A DNA stretch of 64,000 nucleotides from assembly GCF_051594765.1 (NCBI RefSeq), contig NZ_JBPPGJ010000012.1, positions 127,997 to 191,996 of the forward strand. Direction: 5' to 3'. The position numbers and the translations under genes were made by a program. Under the pieces are notes generated by a model. That model saw nothing but the letters and a program-made list of their open reading frames with translations. It had not been told where the DNA came from and searched no databases. Source of the stretch: Paenibacillus_AR sp051594765 (lineage in GTDB: Bacteria; Bacillota; Bacilli; Paenibacillales; NBRC-103111). This document shows, in pieces, positions 27,455 through 37,821 of the stretch. Numbering within the stretch: the stretch's first letter is position 1; each line of letters starts with the position of its first letter.

Positions 27455-27804
27455 TGCAGCACCTTCTTCTTCCAAGCATAGATGAGACCGACCAGCAAGA
27501 GCACGACGAACACGATCATTTCAACCAGGGCAAACAAGCCGAGCTTCTGATAAGCGACCGCCCACGGGTAGAGAAACACGGTTTCCACGTCGAAAATGAC
27601 GAACATCAACGCAAACAGATAGTACCGGATGTTAAACCGGACTTGCCCGGCGCCTACCGGCTCGTTACCGCTTTCATAGGTGGTGAGTTTCTCTGGCAGC
27701 GGTTTGCTCGGCCTAAGCAGCTTGCCGATGGTCAACGCAGCTATGGGCAGGAAGATCCCAAGACCAATAAATATCGCAACCATGACGTAGTTATTGGTAT
27801 GCAT
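27439..27804 (-). CDS. nuoA: NADH-quinone oxidoreductase subunit A
   Basis: 121 residues from the ATG at 27804 (MHTNNYVMVAIFIG) with AAGGGG upstream. Three membrane helices; YESGNEPVGAGQVRFNIRYYLFALMFVIFDVETVFLYPWAV is the family signature. First gene of the 11-gene nuo operon (A-B-C-D-H-I-J-K-L-M-N). Confidence 0.95.
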   Translation of the reverse strand: MHTNNYVMVAIFIGLGIFLPIAALTIGKLLRPSKPLPEKLTTYESGNEPVGAGQVRFNIRYYLFALMFVIFDVETVFLYPWAVAYQKLGLFALVEMIVFVVLLLVGLIYAWKKKVLQWTSI

Positions 27805-27879
27805 GAGCTGCAATTCCCCTTTCGTATCTATAGTTTTTTCATATAGTAAAACCAAGTTCTCCTTATAAATACCCAACCA

Positions 27880-27908
27880 ATTATAACAAAAGTACAATTT
27901 TGTGTCTA
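27880..27908 (-). promoter_or_regulatory. Sigma-A promoter of the nuo operon
   Basis: TAGACA (27903-27908), 17-bp spacer, TATAAT (27880-27885) on the minus strand, about 75 bp before the nuoA ATG, within the AT-rich gap 27805-28052. Confidence 0.82.
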
Positions 27909-28052
27909 ATAAAAATGACTATAATCAAGCGGCGCAAAGACAAGGAAAAATTGTTCGCGTTCCCCCGTTTCAGGCAGCCAAATCCTTTTTATTGTAACTC
28001 AAACGGCAAGGAAAAATGTGCATCTCCTCACACATTGTCACGAATTAGACAA

Positions 28053-28088
28053 ATAAAAAAAGAAGCAACCCTATGACGGGTCGCTTCT
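28053..28088 (-). terminator. Rho-independent terminator of the atp operon
   Basis: GAAGCGACCC/GGGTTGCTTC stem followed by TTTTTTTATT on the minus strand, just after the atpC stop. Confidence 0.92.
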
Positions 28089-28097
28089 TCGTACATG

Positions 28098-28499
28098 CTA
28101 TTTGTCCTGCGCTACGCGGATCCGGTTCATCGCCCGCTGCAGAGCCATCTCGGCCCGGCGGTAGTCGATGTCGTCCCGTTTCGCTTGAAGGCGTTTCTCA
28201 GCGCGGTCTTGGGCAGCCTTCGCACGGTCCACGTCGATCTCTTCCGGAAGCTCGGCGCTTTCGGCCAGAATCACGACTTTGTCCTTGCGTACCTCCATGA
28301 ACCCGCCGCTGACGGCAATGGTATCCTTGCCGTTGCCCTTCTTGGCATCGAGAGGAGCGATTTTCAGAGGAGTGACAAACGGAATGTGGTTCGGCAGGAT
28401 ACCGAGCTCCCCATCCACACCGCGAGCGATGATCATGTTCACTTCCTGCTCATAGACCTTGCGCTCCGGAGTCACGATTTCCAACAAAAAAGTACTCAC
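28098..28499 (-). CDS. atpC: ATP synthase epsilon subunit
   Basis: 133 residues from a GTG at 28499 behind AGGAGG. N-terminal beta-barrel (TFLLEIVTPERKVYEQEVN, GELGILPNHIPFVTPL) followed by the C-terminal helical hairpin rich in Arg/Ala that regulates the rotor. Last gene of the atp operon. Confidence 0.95.
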   Translation of the reverse strand: MSTFLLEIVTPERKVYEQEVNMIIARGVDGELGILPNHIPFVTPLKIAPLDAKKGNGKDTIAVSGGFMEVRKDKVVILAESAELPEEIDVDRAKAAQDRAEKRLQAKRDDIDYRRAEMALQRAMNRIRVAQDK

Positions 28500-28604
28500 G
28501 GACCATTCCTCCTAAGAGTTTTCCATTGCTCTCCAACCAAGTTGGAGGGAGAAAAACTCCGCTTCGTATGCATATGCACGGGCTTCCCTTACGGGAGAGC
28601 AGCC

Positions 28605-30011
28605 TTACATAGTCTTCGCTTTTTCGACGGCTTGCTCGATGGTGCCCACGTTGTGGAAAGCAGCCTCCGGAAGGTCATCGTGCTTGCCGTCCAGGATAGC
28701 CTTGAAGCCGCGGACGGTTTCGGCAACCGGTACGTATACGCCCGGCTGACCGGTGAACTGTTCGGCCACGTGAAGCGGCTGGGACAGGTAACGCTGTACC
28801 CGGCGCGCACGGGAAACGACCAGCTTATCTTCCTCGGACAACTCGTCCATACCCAAGATGGCGATGATGTCCTGAAGCTCTTTGTAACGCTGCAGCAGAC
28901 GCTTAACGCTCTGCGCAACTTGGTAATGCTCTTCCCCTACAACCTGCGGGTTCAGAATCCGGGAGCTGGAAGCCAGCGGATCCACCGCCGGGAAGATCCC
29001 GATAGCCGCGATGCCGCGGTCCAGGTTGGTGGTGGCGTCCAAGTGGGCGAAGGCGGTGGCCGGTGCCGGGTCGGTGTAGTCGTCCGCCGGTACGTAGATC
29101 GCCTGGATGGAGGTAACGGAGCCCTTCTTGGTGGAAGTGATCCGCTCCTGCAATTGGCCCATCTCGGTTGCCAGCGTCGGCTGGTAGCCTACCGCGGAAG
29201 GCATACGGCCGAGAAGCGCCGATACCTCGGAGCCCGCTTGGGTAAAGCGGAAGATGTTATCGATAAAGAGAAGAACGTCGCGGCCTTCTTCATCGCGGAA
29301 GTATTCCGCCATGGTCAGACCGGTCAGAGCAACGCGAAGACGCGCGCCCGGCGGCTCGTTCATCTGGCCGAAGACCATCGCGGTCTTGGCGATAACGCCG
29401 GAGTCCTTCATCTCATGGTACAAGTCGTTCCCTTCACGGGTACGCTCGCCTACGCCGGCGAATACGGAGATACCGCCGTGCTCCTGGGCGATGTTGTGGA
29501 TCAGCTCCTGCATCGTTACGGTCTTACCAACGCCTGCGCCGCCGAACAGACCGATCTTGCCGCCCTTCATGTAAGGGGCCAAGAGGTCGATAACCTTGAT
29601 GCCGGTCTCCAGCATCTCGGCTTGAGTGGTCAGGTTCTCGAAGGTAGGAGCAGGCTTGTGGATCGGGCTCGTAATGGTGCGGTCCGGATCGCCGTGGCCG
29701 TCGATCGGGTTGCCCAATACGTTGTATACGCGGCCCAGGGTGGATGGGCCTACCGGTACGGTGATCGGAGCGCCCAAGTCAATGGCTTCCGTACCGCGTA
29801 CCAAGCCGTCGGTGGAGGACATGGCCACACAGCGAACGACGTTGTCGCCCAAGTGAACAGCCGCTTCAACGGTCAGGTCGATGTCCACTTCTCCGGCCTT
29901 TTCCGACTTCTTCGTAATGCGAATGGCGTTCAGAACGTCCGGCAGCTGCCCGCGCTCGAACTCGATGTCGATAACGGGACCGGTGATCTGAAGCACGCGT
30001 CCTTTATTCAT
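28605..30011 (-). CDS. atpD: ATP synthase beta subunit
   Basis: 468 residues. Walker A GGAGVGKTV, Walker B DVLLFIDNIF and the catalytic GERTREGNDLYHEM region are present. Catalytic subunit of F1. Start ATG 30011 with AGGAGG. A 138-bp gap separates it from atpG. Confidence 0.98.
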   Translation of the reverse strand: MNKGRVLQITGPVIDIEFERGQLPDVLNAIRITKKSEKAGEVDIDLTVEAAVHLGDNVVRCVAMSSTDGLVRGTEAIDLGAPITVPVGPSTLGRVYNVLGNPIDGHGDPDRTITSPIHKPAPTFENLTTQAEMLETGIKVIDLLAPYMKGGKIGLFGGAGVGKTVTMQELIHNIAQEHGGISVFAGVGERTREGNDLYHEMKDSGVIAKTAMVFGQMNEPPGARLRVALTGLTMAEYFRDEEGRDVLLFIDNIFRFTQAGSEVSALLGRMPSAVGYQPTLATEMGQLQERITSTKKGSVTSIQAIYVPADDYTDPAPATAFAHLDATTNLDRGIAAIGIFPAVDPLASSSRILNPQVVGEEHYQVAQSVKRLLQRYKELQDIIAILGMDELSEEDKLVVSRARRVQRYLSQPLHVAEQFTGQPGVYVPVAETVRGFKAILDGKHDDLPEAAFHNVGTIEQAVEKAKTM

Positions 30012-30149
30012 GGTTTACCCTCCTGAGAGTTCCCGGAGTCTGCCGCATAGCTGCTGCAGGACTGAAGGAACCAGCTTCTTAAGAAAATCCGCACCCTTCC
30101 GGAGGGGATCCGGCCCTAAGCCGGCTCAACCCTTCCCGGAAAGACTACT

Positions 30150-31016
30150 TTATACTTGAGCGTTGGCACCTGCCACAATCTCGGAAATTTCCTGGGTAAT
30201 GGCAGCCTGACGCGCACGGTTATACACCAGCGTGTAAGACGAGATCATCTTGGTAGCGTTCTTGGTCGCACTGCCCATGGCGGTCATCCGTGCACCAAAT
30301 TCGCTGGCCTTGCTCTCCAGCACCGCGCTGTAGATCAGCGTTTCCGCGTAGCGGGGAAGGAGGACCTCCAGCACCGCTTCCGGGGAAGGCTCATATTCGT
30401 ATGCCGTCGCAGGACCTTTGTCATCCTGCTCCATCTTCTCGAAGGGAAGCAGCCGCTTCACGGTCGGAATCTGGGTCAAGGCGTTCTTGAATACGTTGTA
30501 CACGAGGTACAGCTCGTCATATGCACCGTTGGCGTAATTCTCCACCGCCTTCGAAGCAATAGCCTTGATCTCGGCAAAATCCGGGGAATCCGGCAGTCCG
30601 GTGACTTCCTCCACGATCGGAATGTTCCGTCTGCGGAAGTAATCGCGGCCCTTGCGGCCCACGACGAAGATGGCGTACTCATCCGTCGATTTGTGCCGCT
30701 CGCGAAGCGTGGTGACCGTCTTCCGGAGCAGGTTGGCGTTGAAGCCGCCTGCCAGGCCTCGGTCGGACGTGATGACCAGATAACCGGTCCGCTTCACGGT
30801 CCGAGTCTCCAGCATCGGGTGCTTGAGACCGGTGGAAGAGGCGGTGATGCTGTTCAGCACTTCGCGGATCTTGTCGGCGTAAGGACGTGCGGCCTCGGCG
30901 GATTGCTGCGCCTTTTTCAGGCGGGAAGCCGCCACCATTTCCATAGCCTTCGTGATCTGCTTGGTATTTTGAACGCTCTTGATTTGGCGTTTGATTTCGC
31001 GCATGCCTTTTGCCAT
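30150..31016 (-). CDS. atpG: ATP synthase gamma subunit
   Basis: 288 residues. The N- and C-terminal helices (MREIKRQIKSVQNTKQITKAMEMVAASRLKKA; ATKNATKMISSYTLVYNRARQAAITQEI) form the central rotating coiled coil of F1. Gene lies between atpA and atpD as in Bacilli. Confidence 0.97.
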   Translation of the reverse strand: MAKGMREIKRQIKSVQNTKQITKAMEMVAASRLKKAQQSAEAARPYADKIREVLNSITASSTGLKHPMLETRTVKRTGYLVITSDRGLAGGFNANLLRKTVTTLRERHKSTDEYAIFVVGRKGRDYFRRRNIPIVEEVTGLPDSPDFAEIKAIASKAVENYANGAYDELYLVYNVFKNALTQIPTVKRLLPFEKMEQDDKGPATAYEYEPSPEAVLEVLLPRYAETLIYSAVLESKASEFGARMTAMGSATKNATKMISSYTLVYNRARQAAITQEISEIVAGANAQV

Positions 31017-31030
31017 GTCAAATCACCGCC

Positions 31031-32545
<1,515 letters not shown>

Positions 32546-32561
32546 CTGCCCTCACCCCTAT

Positions 32562-33113
32562 CTACAGTGCTTGAGTTACTTCTAAGACTTTCTCCATACG
32601 CTCCAGCTTGCCGGAGAGGCTGCCGTCATACAGCTTGTCGCCGATGCGGACCTTGATTCCCCCGAGCAGACTGGAATCGACGATGTTGGTCACGTGAATG
32701 GCCTTGCCGGTCAGGTTGGTGAACCGGGCGGCAATAGCCGTGGCTTCTTCTTCGGACAGCGCCATCGCGGAATATACGGTGGCATCCGCACGTCCGGACG
32801 CTTCGTTGGCGATCTTCACGAACTGCTCATAGACGGCCGGGATCAGCTCCGAACGCTTGCGTTCCACCAGCAGCACCAGCGTGTTCAGTGCGAGGTCGGA
32901 CAAGCTTCCGGCGAAGATCTGCTTCAAGAGGCCGGTCTTGGCTGAAGTGTCGATGTTCGGGCTGTTCAGCAAGGTTTCGAGATCCGGCTGCTCCTGGATC
33001 AGGGACAGAACGGTCTTCCAATCCTCGACGACGGTGTTCACCGAATTCTTCTCCTTCGAAGCTTCATACAAAGCCCTGGCATAACGTTTGGCTGCTGTCA
33101 GATCGCGGCTCAT
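32562..33113 (-). CDS. atpH: ATP synthase delta subunit
   Basis: 183 residues. N-terminal helical bundle (AKRYARALYEASKEKN) and C-terminal segment DSSLLGGIKVRIGDKLYDGSLSGKLERM are the family signature. Its ATG overlaps the atpF stop (ATGA). Joins F1 to the peripheral stalk. Confidence 0.96.
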   Translation of the reverse strand: MSRDLTAAKRYARALYEASKEKNSVNTVVEDWKTVLSLIQEQPDLETLLNSPNIDTSAKTGLLKQIFAGSLSDLALNTLVLLVERKRSELIPAVYEQFVKIANEASGRADATVYSAMALSEEEATAIAARFTNLTGKAIHVTNIVDSSLLGGIKVRIGDKLYDGSLSGKLERMEKVLEVTQAL

Positions 33114-33595
33114 GATTTTTCCCCTACCTCTTTGAGGTATTGGTTAACCAGATCCTGCTGGGTCTTCTCATCGACTTGCTTCTCGATGATCTTCGAGGCG
33201 ATCATAACGGACATGGCGCCGACTTGGCTCTTCAGAGCAGCAACGGCCTTGTTCCTCTCGCTCTCGATGTCACGGAGTGCCTCGTCTTTGATACGGGCGG
33301 CTTCCGCCTTGGCTTGCTCCAGCGCTTGCTCCGTCTGACGGTTGCTGGAGTTCCGGGCGGCTTCAATAATTTGATAAGCCTCTTTGCGGGCTTCTTGTAT
33401 CGCTTGCTGCTGCTCGGCAAGCAGGTTCTCCGCTTGCTTCTGGCTGGCCTGCGCGTTGTCCACCTGGCTCTTGATCAGCTCTTGGCGCTTCTCCATGATG
33501 CTGAACAGAGGGCCCAGGGCGTATTTGCTAAGGAGCCAGTAGAGCAATAAGAATGAAACAATCGCGAATACGGTTGATTCCCAAACGAAATTCAT
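33110..33595 (-). CDS. atpF: ATP synthase b subunit
   Basis: 161 residues from the ATG at 33595 (MNFVWESTVFAIVSFLLLYWLL) behind AAGGAG. One N-terminal membrane helix, then a long charged right-handed coiled coil (about 35-160) that forms the peripheral stalk. Confidence 0.95.
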   Translation of the reverse strand: MNFVWESTVFAIVSFLLLYWLLSKYALGPLFSIMEKRQELIKSQVDNAQASQKQAENLLAEQQQAIQEARKEAYQIIEAARNSSNRQTEQALEQAKAEAARIKDEALRDIESERNKAVAALKSQVGAMSVMIASKIIEKQVDEKTQQDLVNQYLKEVGEKS

Positions 33596-33700
33596 TCCGG
33601 TGTCACTCCTTCCTGCGTGTACGGTAATTCGGGCCTTCACCCGTAGGTCAAAATGAAGGCGCGGAGGCTTAAGGCCATCCCCGCCAATCTCGGGCTACTA

Positions 33701-33913
33701 TTAGGCGAAGTACATCAGGAACGCCAGAACGACGCCGATCAACGGAACAACCTCGACGATACCAACGCCGATAAACATGGTGGTTTGCAGAGTGCCGCGC
33801 AGCTCAGGCTGACGAGCGATACCTTCTACTGTCTTAGATACGATCAAACCGTTACCGATACCGGCGCCCAGCGCGCCCAGACCTACTGCAATTGCTGCTG
33901 CCAAAAGTTCCAT
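33701..33913 (-). CDS. atpE: ATP synthase c subunit
   Basis: 70 residues, two membrane helices. Helix 1 has the glycine packing motif GLGALGAGIGNG; helix 2 carries the ion-binding glutamate in GVGIVEVVPLIG. The sodium-site residues of Na+ ATPases are not seen, so it is probably proton-driven. Strong AGGAGG before the ATG. Confidence 0.96.
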   Translation of the reverse strand: MELLAAAIAVGLGALGAGIGNGLIVSKTVEGIARQPELRGTLQTTMFIGVGIVEVVPLIGVVLAFLMYFA

Positions 33914-33997
33914 TTGTGAAAACCTCCTGAAATAGTTGTTTTTGGTGGGTGAATCGATATAGTTCCCGTGCCAGAATGAACCGGACGAGCTTAATCC

Positions 33998-34777
33998 TTA
34001 GTGATCCTCTACATGGATGGCCGCTTGAGAGATGTACACCATCGTCAGGATGGTGAACAGGAAGGCCTGGATACCGCCGACGAACAAGCTGAAGCCCTGC
34101 CATACCACCAAGAGCGGGATACCGAAGAATCCTGCCATGATGATGGTGGAGACCAGAATCTCACCGGCGAAGATGTTGGCGTACAGACGAAGCGCCAGCG
34201 TTACCGGCTTGGAGATCTCCTTGATCAGGTTCAGCGGGAAGAAGATCGGGAACGGTTCGAAATAGTGCTTCAGGTAATGCTTCGTGTTCTTCGTCAGGCC
34301 CAGGAAGTGAACCAGCACGATCACGATGAGCGCAAGGCCCGCCGTAACGGACAGGTCCGCCGTCGGGGACTTGAACCAGTTGATGCCATAACCTTCATGA
34401 CCATCGGCAATCGCCTTCTGGATCATATCGGCGCTGACAAGCTCGTGGCCGAACAGACTGACCGGATGGTGATAGTCGAACACCACTGCCAGCGGAAGAC
34501 CCAGGATGTTGGACACGAAGATGAACATAATCAGCGTGACGCCCAGTGAAACGAAGGGCTTGATCCGGTTCAACGGCATGGTGCTGGCGATGGTATTCTG
34601 GACGAACTCGATGACCCATTCCATGAAGTTTTGCATTTTGGACGGGTTGTCGACGGACAGATTGCGGACCGCCAGTCTCGCCAAGATAAAGGTGATCAAA
34701 CAGGATAGCACAATCACGAGGATGATCGACAGGTCGAAATGAAAACCGCCGATCTCCAGAATCGGAGCGTGATGCAT
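33998..34777 (-). CDS. atpB: ATP synthase a subunit
   Basis: 259 residues, about five or six membrane helices. The essential arginine sits in ISKPVTLALRLYANIFAGEIL. Forms the ion half-channels next to the c-ring. Start ATG 34777, GAGGTG upstream. Confidence 0.96.
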   Translation of the reverse strand: MHHAPILEIGGFHFDLSIILVIVLSCLITFILARLAVRNLSVDNPSKMQNFMEWVIEFVQNTIASTMPLNRIKPFVSLGVTLIMFIFVSNILGLPLAVVFDYHHPVSLFGHELVSADMIQKAIADGHEGYGINWFKSPTADLSVTAGLALIVIVLVHFLGLTKNTKHYLKHYFEPFPIFFPLNLIKEISKPVTLALRLYANIFAGEILVSTIIMAGFFGIPLLVVWQGFSLFVGGIQAFLFTILTMVYISQAAIHVEDH

Positions 34778-34786
34778 AGACTTTTT

Positions 34787-35179
34787 TCACCTCTTTCCAT
34801 AGGGTATTTTTCGAGCGAGAAGTACCGTAATGCCTCGAATCCATGTTGCCGCTTGCACGAAGAAAAATCCGGCTACCGTAGTAACCAAGTTAAACTGCGA
34901 AAATTTAAGGGCGATCATGGTGCCAATCAGGACCATGCACACCCGGGAGATGAATCCGAAATTAACCCGCTTGCCGTTGTTCTCCAGCGCCGCTTGGGTT
35001 AAGGCGTGGATTTTGGCATGGAGAATCCGGGCATTAACCAGGCTGATTAATACCCCCAGCACCAAACCGGCCGCATAGGGCTTGGCTCCGGGGATGAATG
35101 CCCAGGCCAAGAGACACGCCGACATCATATAGAGGGCGTACCGGAATGCGCTTTGCATCATGCTCTCGAACTCACTCAT
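34787..35179 (-). CDS. atpI: ATP synthase protein I
   Basis: 130 residues from the ATG at 35179 behind GGAGG, overlapping the AtpZ stop. Four membrane helices and little else conserved, as usual for AtpI, which helps c-ring assembly. The longer frame running back to 35251 is an artefact overlapping the gene upstream. Confidence 0.85.
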   Translation of the reverse strand: MSEFESMMQSAFRYALYMMSACLLAWAFIPGAKPYAAGLVLGVLISLVNARILHAKIHALTQAALENNGKRVNFGFISRVCMVLIGTMIALKFSQFNLVTTVAGFFFVQAATWIRGITVLLARKIPYGKR

Positions 35180-35402
35180 TCGTGTCCTCCACAAACCGCT
35201 TGATGATGAACACGATGCTGACCAGGCCGATGAACAGGCCTGCCAGGACACCGCCCGCCAGCCAACCCTTTTGACCCGTGTATCCGCTCAAAAAACGCCC
35301 TCCGAAGTATCCCAACAGGATACATACCACGAGGTCGGTTCCGAGCGCCGAAGCTAATCCGGCATATTTCCAAGGATTCATGTCGGGCTTGGTCGGTTTC
35401 AT
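35172..35402 (-). CDS. atpZ: AtpZ/AtpI-like small membrane protein
   Basis: 76 residues from the ATG at 35402 (MKPTKPDMNPWKYAGLASALG) with GGAGGG upstream. Two membrane helices and the GYFGGRFLSGYTGQKGWLAGGVLAGLFIGLVSIV block of the AtpZ family (putative Mg/Ca channel or assembly factor). First gene of the atp operon. Confidence 0.82.
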   Translation of the reverse strand: MKPTKPDMNPWKYAGLASALGTDLVVCILLGYFGGRFLSGYTGQKGWLAGGVLAGLFIGLVSIVFIIKRFVEDTNE

Positions 35403-35491
35403 GGCGGTTCCCTCCATAAGGCTGGAATTCGGATGCCATTAATGTCAAGAAGCTTTACCCAAGGTTTCCTTATTTGTAACAATTCTTAACC

Positions 35492-35521
35492 ATTTTAGCT
35501 TCGCCGGACAACATTTGTCAA
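35492..35521 (-). promoter_or_regulatory. Sigma-A promoter of the atp operon
   Basis: TTGACA (35516-35521), 18-bp spacer, TAAAAT (35492-35497) on the minus strand, in the AT-rich gap 35403-35619 before atpZ. Confidence 0.72.
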
Positions 35522-35619
35522 TTCAATTAAATTCGAACGTTTTGTGAACAAAAATCGAAAAACCCTTATGTATCAACGGTTTCGACGTTTTGCAACCACA
35601 CAGTCCAACTGTAAGGTGT

Positions 35620-35642
35620 GATGTTTGTCATTGACAAGCATC
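35620..35642. repeat. 23-bp near-perfect palindrome after wecB
   Basis: Arms GATGxTTGTCA and TGACAAxCATC meet around one base, with one mismatch. It begins 2 bp after the wecB stop and lies about 100 bp upstream of the atp promoter. There is no U-tract on either strand, so it looks more like an operator than a terminator. Confidence 0.5.
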
Positions 35643-35643
35643 G

Positions 35644-36786
35644 TTAAGGTTGGAACGGTTTGGGCCTTTCGGCGCTGATTCCGAAGTGGTGCTTGATGGC
35701 CTGCACGATTCTCTCGGACACCTTGCCATCTCCGTACGGGTTGGACGCCTTGCTCATGCGCATATACAGCGCCTCGTCCGTCAGAAGGGCCTTGGCCCGG
35801 CTGTATACGGCTTCCTCGTCGGTCCCTACCAGCTCCAGCACGCCGGCTCCGATGCCCTCCGGACGCTCCGTAGTATCTCTCAGGACCAGCGCCGGAATAC
35901 CGAAGGAAGGCGCTTCTTCCTGAATTCCGCCGGAATCAGTGAGAATCAGGTGCGTATGAGGGTAGAAATTGTACATATCCATAACGTCCATCGGGGCCGT
36001 CAACTGGATTCTCGGATGGTCACCCAGGATCTCGCGCGCCGGCTCCTGCACGGCCGGGTTCAGATGGACGGGGTAAACGATGGCCACGTCCTCGAACTCA
36101 TCGGCAATCCGCTTCACAGCCCGGAAGATGCGGCGGTGCGGCTCTCCGATGGCTTCCCGGCGGTGGGCGGTCATAAGAATAAGCCGCTTGCCCTTCGCCC
36201 AGTCCAGTACCGGATGGGTGTAATCCTCGCGGATCAGATACTGCATGACATCCGTGATGGTGTTGCCGGTGACGTAGATCGATGCTTCCGGCTTGTTCTC
36301 CTTGCGCAGGTTCCCCGCCGACCAATCCGTCGGAGCGAAGTGCAGATCCGAGATGACGCCGGTGAGCTGGCGGTTCATCTCCTCCGGGAACGGCGACAGC
36401 TTGTTCCAGGTCCGCAAACCCGCCTCCACGTGTCCGACTTGTATCTGCTGCAGAAGCGCTGCATAGGAGGCCAGGAAGGTAGTCGACGTATCCCCGTGAA
36501 CCAGGATCAGGTCCGGCTTCGCTTCCCTTAATACCGGCTCCAGTCCTTGAAGGACCCGGACCGACATCTCATTCAGCGTCTGCCGCTCCTTCATGACATC
36601 CAGATCGTAGTCCGGCTTGATGTGGAAGTAATCCAGCACCATGTCCAGCATCTGCCGGTGCTGGGCCGTCACGCATACCAGCGAATCGATCTCGGCTTCG
36701 TGCTTCTTCAGCTCCAGAACCAGCGGCACCATCTTAATGGCCTCCGGCCGGGTACCGAAGATCGTCATAACCTTAATCCGTTTCAA
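35644..36786 (-). CDS. wecB: UDP-N-acetylglucosamine 2-epimerase (non-hydrolysing)
   Basis: 380 residues from a TTG at 36786 with GAGGGGG upstream. Family landmarks: MTIFGTRPEAIKMVPLVLEL, VHGDTSTTFLASYAAL, VGHVEAGLRT and LTDSGGIQEEAPSFGIPALVLRDTTERPEG. It interconverts UDP-GlcNAc and UDP-ManNAc for wall polymer synthesis (MnaA role). Monocistronic by appearance, between upp and atp. Confidence 0.95.
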   Translation of the reverse strand: MKRIKVMTIFGTRPEAIKMVPLVLELKKHEAEIDSLVCVTAQHRQMLDMVLDYFHIKPDYDLDVMKERQTLNEMSVRVLQGLEPVLREAKPDLILVHGDTSTTFLASYAALLQQIQVGHVEAGLRTWNKLSPFPEEMNRQLTGVISDLHFAPTDWSAGNLRKENKPEASIYVTGNTITDVMQYLIREDYTHPVLDWAKGKRLILMTAHRREAIGEPHRRIFRAVKRIADEFEDVAIVYPVHLNPAVQEPAREILGDHPRIQLTAPMDVMDMYNFYPHTHLILTDSGGIQEEAPSFGIPALVLRDTTERPEGIGAGVLELVGTDEEAVYSRAKALLTDEALYMRMSKASNPYGDGKVSERIVQAIKHHFGISAERPKPFQP

Positions 36787-36918
36787 TCTGCAACCCCCTC
36801 TGTCTCGAAATTACGAGGTCCTTCAACAGGACAGCGTTATGGAAGCCCCGGAACGGGCGCACCCGCCGGAGGGTCTTCCTCGACAACAACAAATCCCTAT
36901 GGCTATACGGATGATGTT

Positions 36919-37548
36919 TTATTTGGTTCCAAAAAGACGGTCGCCGGCATCGCCCAGACCCGGCACGATGTAGCCGTGGTCATTCAGATGGCTGTCGATG
37001 GCCGCTACATATATATCGATGTCCGGATGAGCCTTCTGCATGGCTTGGATCCCCTCCGGAGCCGCGATCAGACACATGAGCTTGATCTGGGTGCAGTTGC
37101 GCTTCTTCAAGAGATCGATGGCTGCAATGGCGGAGCCCCCGGTAGCCAGCATCGGGTCGATGACGATGAGCTCACGCTCGGTGACGTCCGTCGGAAGCTT
37201 GGTGTAGTATTCCACCGGCTGCAGCGTTTCCGGATCGCGGTACAGTCCGATGTGTCCGACCTTGGCGGCGGGAAGCAGCTTCAAGATTCCGTCCACCATG
37301 CCGAGACCGGCGCGCAGGATCGGAATCAAGCCGAGCATCCGGCCCGAGATGATCTGGCATTCCGCCGTGGTGACCGGCGTTTTCACCATGGTCTTCTCCA
37401 GCGGGATGTCACGGGTAATCTCGTAAGCCATCAGCGTGGCTACCTCGTCCACCAGCTCGCGGAAATCCTTTGTGTTCGTGTTCTCATCCCGGATGAAGGT
37501 CAGCTTATGCTGAATCAGCGGATGATCGCAAATAAAAACTTTACCCAT
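36919..37548 (-). CDS. upp: Uracil phosphoribosyltransferase
   Basis: 209 residues. The PRPP-binding loop VIDPMLATGGSAIAAIDLLK and the uracil-binding C-terminus GYIVPGLGDAGDRLFGT are intact. Salvages uracil to UMP. Start ATG 37548 behind GGGAGGAAC. The leader contains a GGGGC/GCCCC hairpin at 37568-37582. Confidence 0.96.
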   Translation of the reverse strand: MGKVFICDHPLIQHKLTFIRDENTNTKDFRELVDEVATLMAYEITRDIPLEKTMVKTPVTTAECQIISGRMLGLIPILRAGLGMVDGILKLLPAAKVGHIGLYRDPETLQPVEYYTKLPTDVTERELIVIDPMLATGGSAIAAIDLLKKRNCTQIKLMCLIAAPEGIQAMQKAHPDIDIYVAAIDSHLNDHGYIVPGLGDAGDRLFGTK

Positions 37549-37620
37549 TCCTAAGTTCCTCCCGCAAGGGGCCGGAAGCCCCTGTTGTCCTGTACACAGC
37601 TTTTGACATAAATCTTAGCT

Positions 37621-37629
37621 ATTATACCA
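37621..37629 (-). promoter_or_regulatory. Extended -10 promoter of upp
   Basis: TGGTATAAT on the minus strand: a TATAAT at 37621-37626 with the TGN extension and no good -35. The remaining gap to the glyA terminator (37640-37760) shows only a CGGGGCTTCGCCC hairpin. Confidence 0.45.
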
Positions 37630-37761
37630 CAACGATCCGTCAAATACTGCAAGGGGCGAAATAGTGTCACGGGCGCGTAATAAAGGTAAGCATTTTCATA
37701 GCGGGATTGTAGGGCGAAGCCCCGAATTCATCTCGCAAACCGCACGAACGGACCCTTTTGG

Positions 37762-37799
37762 AGGCAAAATAATAGACTGGCCGGGAAGCTCCCGGCCAA
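37762..37799 (-). terminator. Rho-independent terminator after glyA
   Basis: TTGGCCGGGA/TCCCGGCCAG stem followed by TCTATTATTTTG on the minus strand. Confidence 0.88.
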
Positions 37800-37821
37800 T
37801 CCATGGTCAACACTTATGCCA

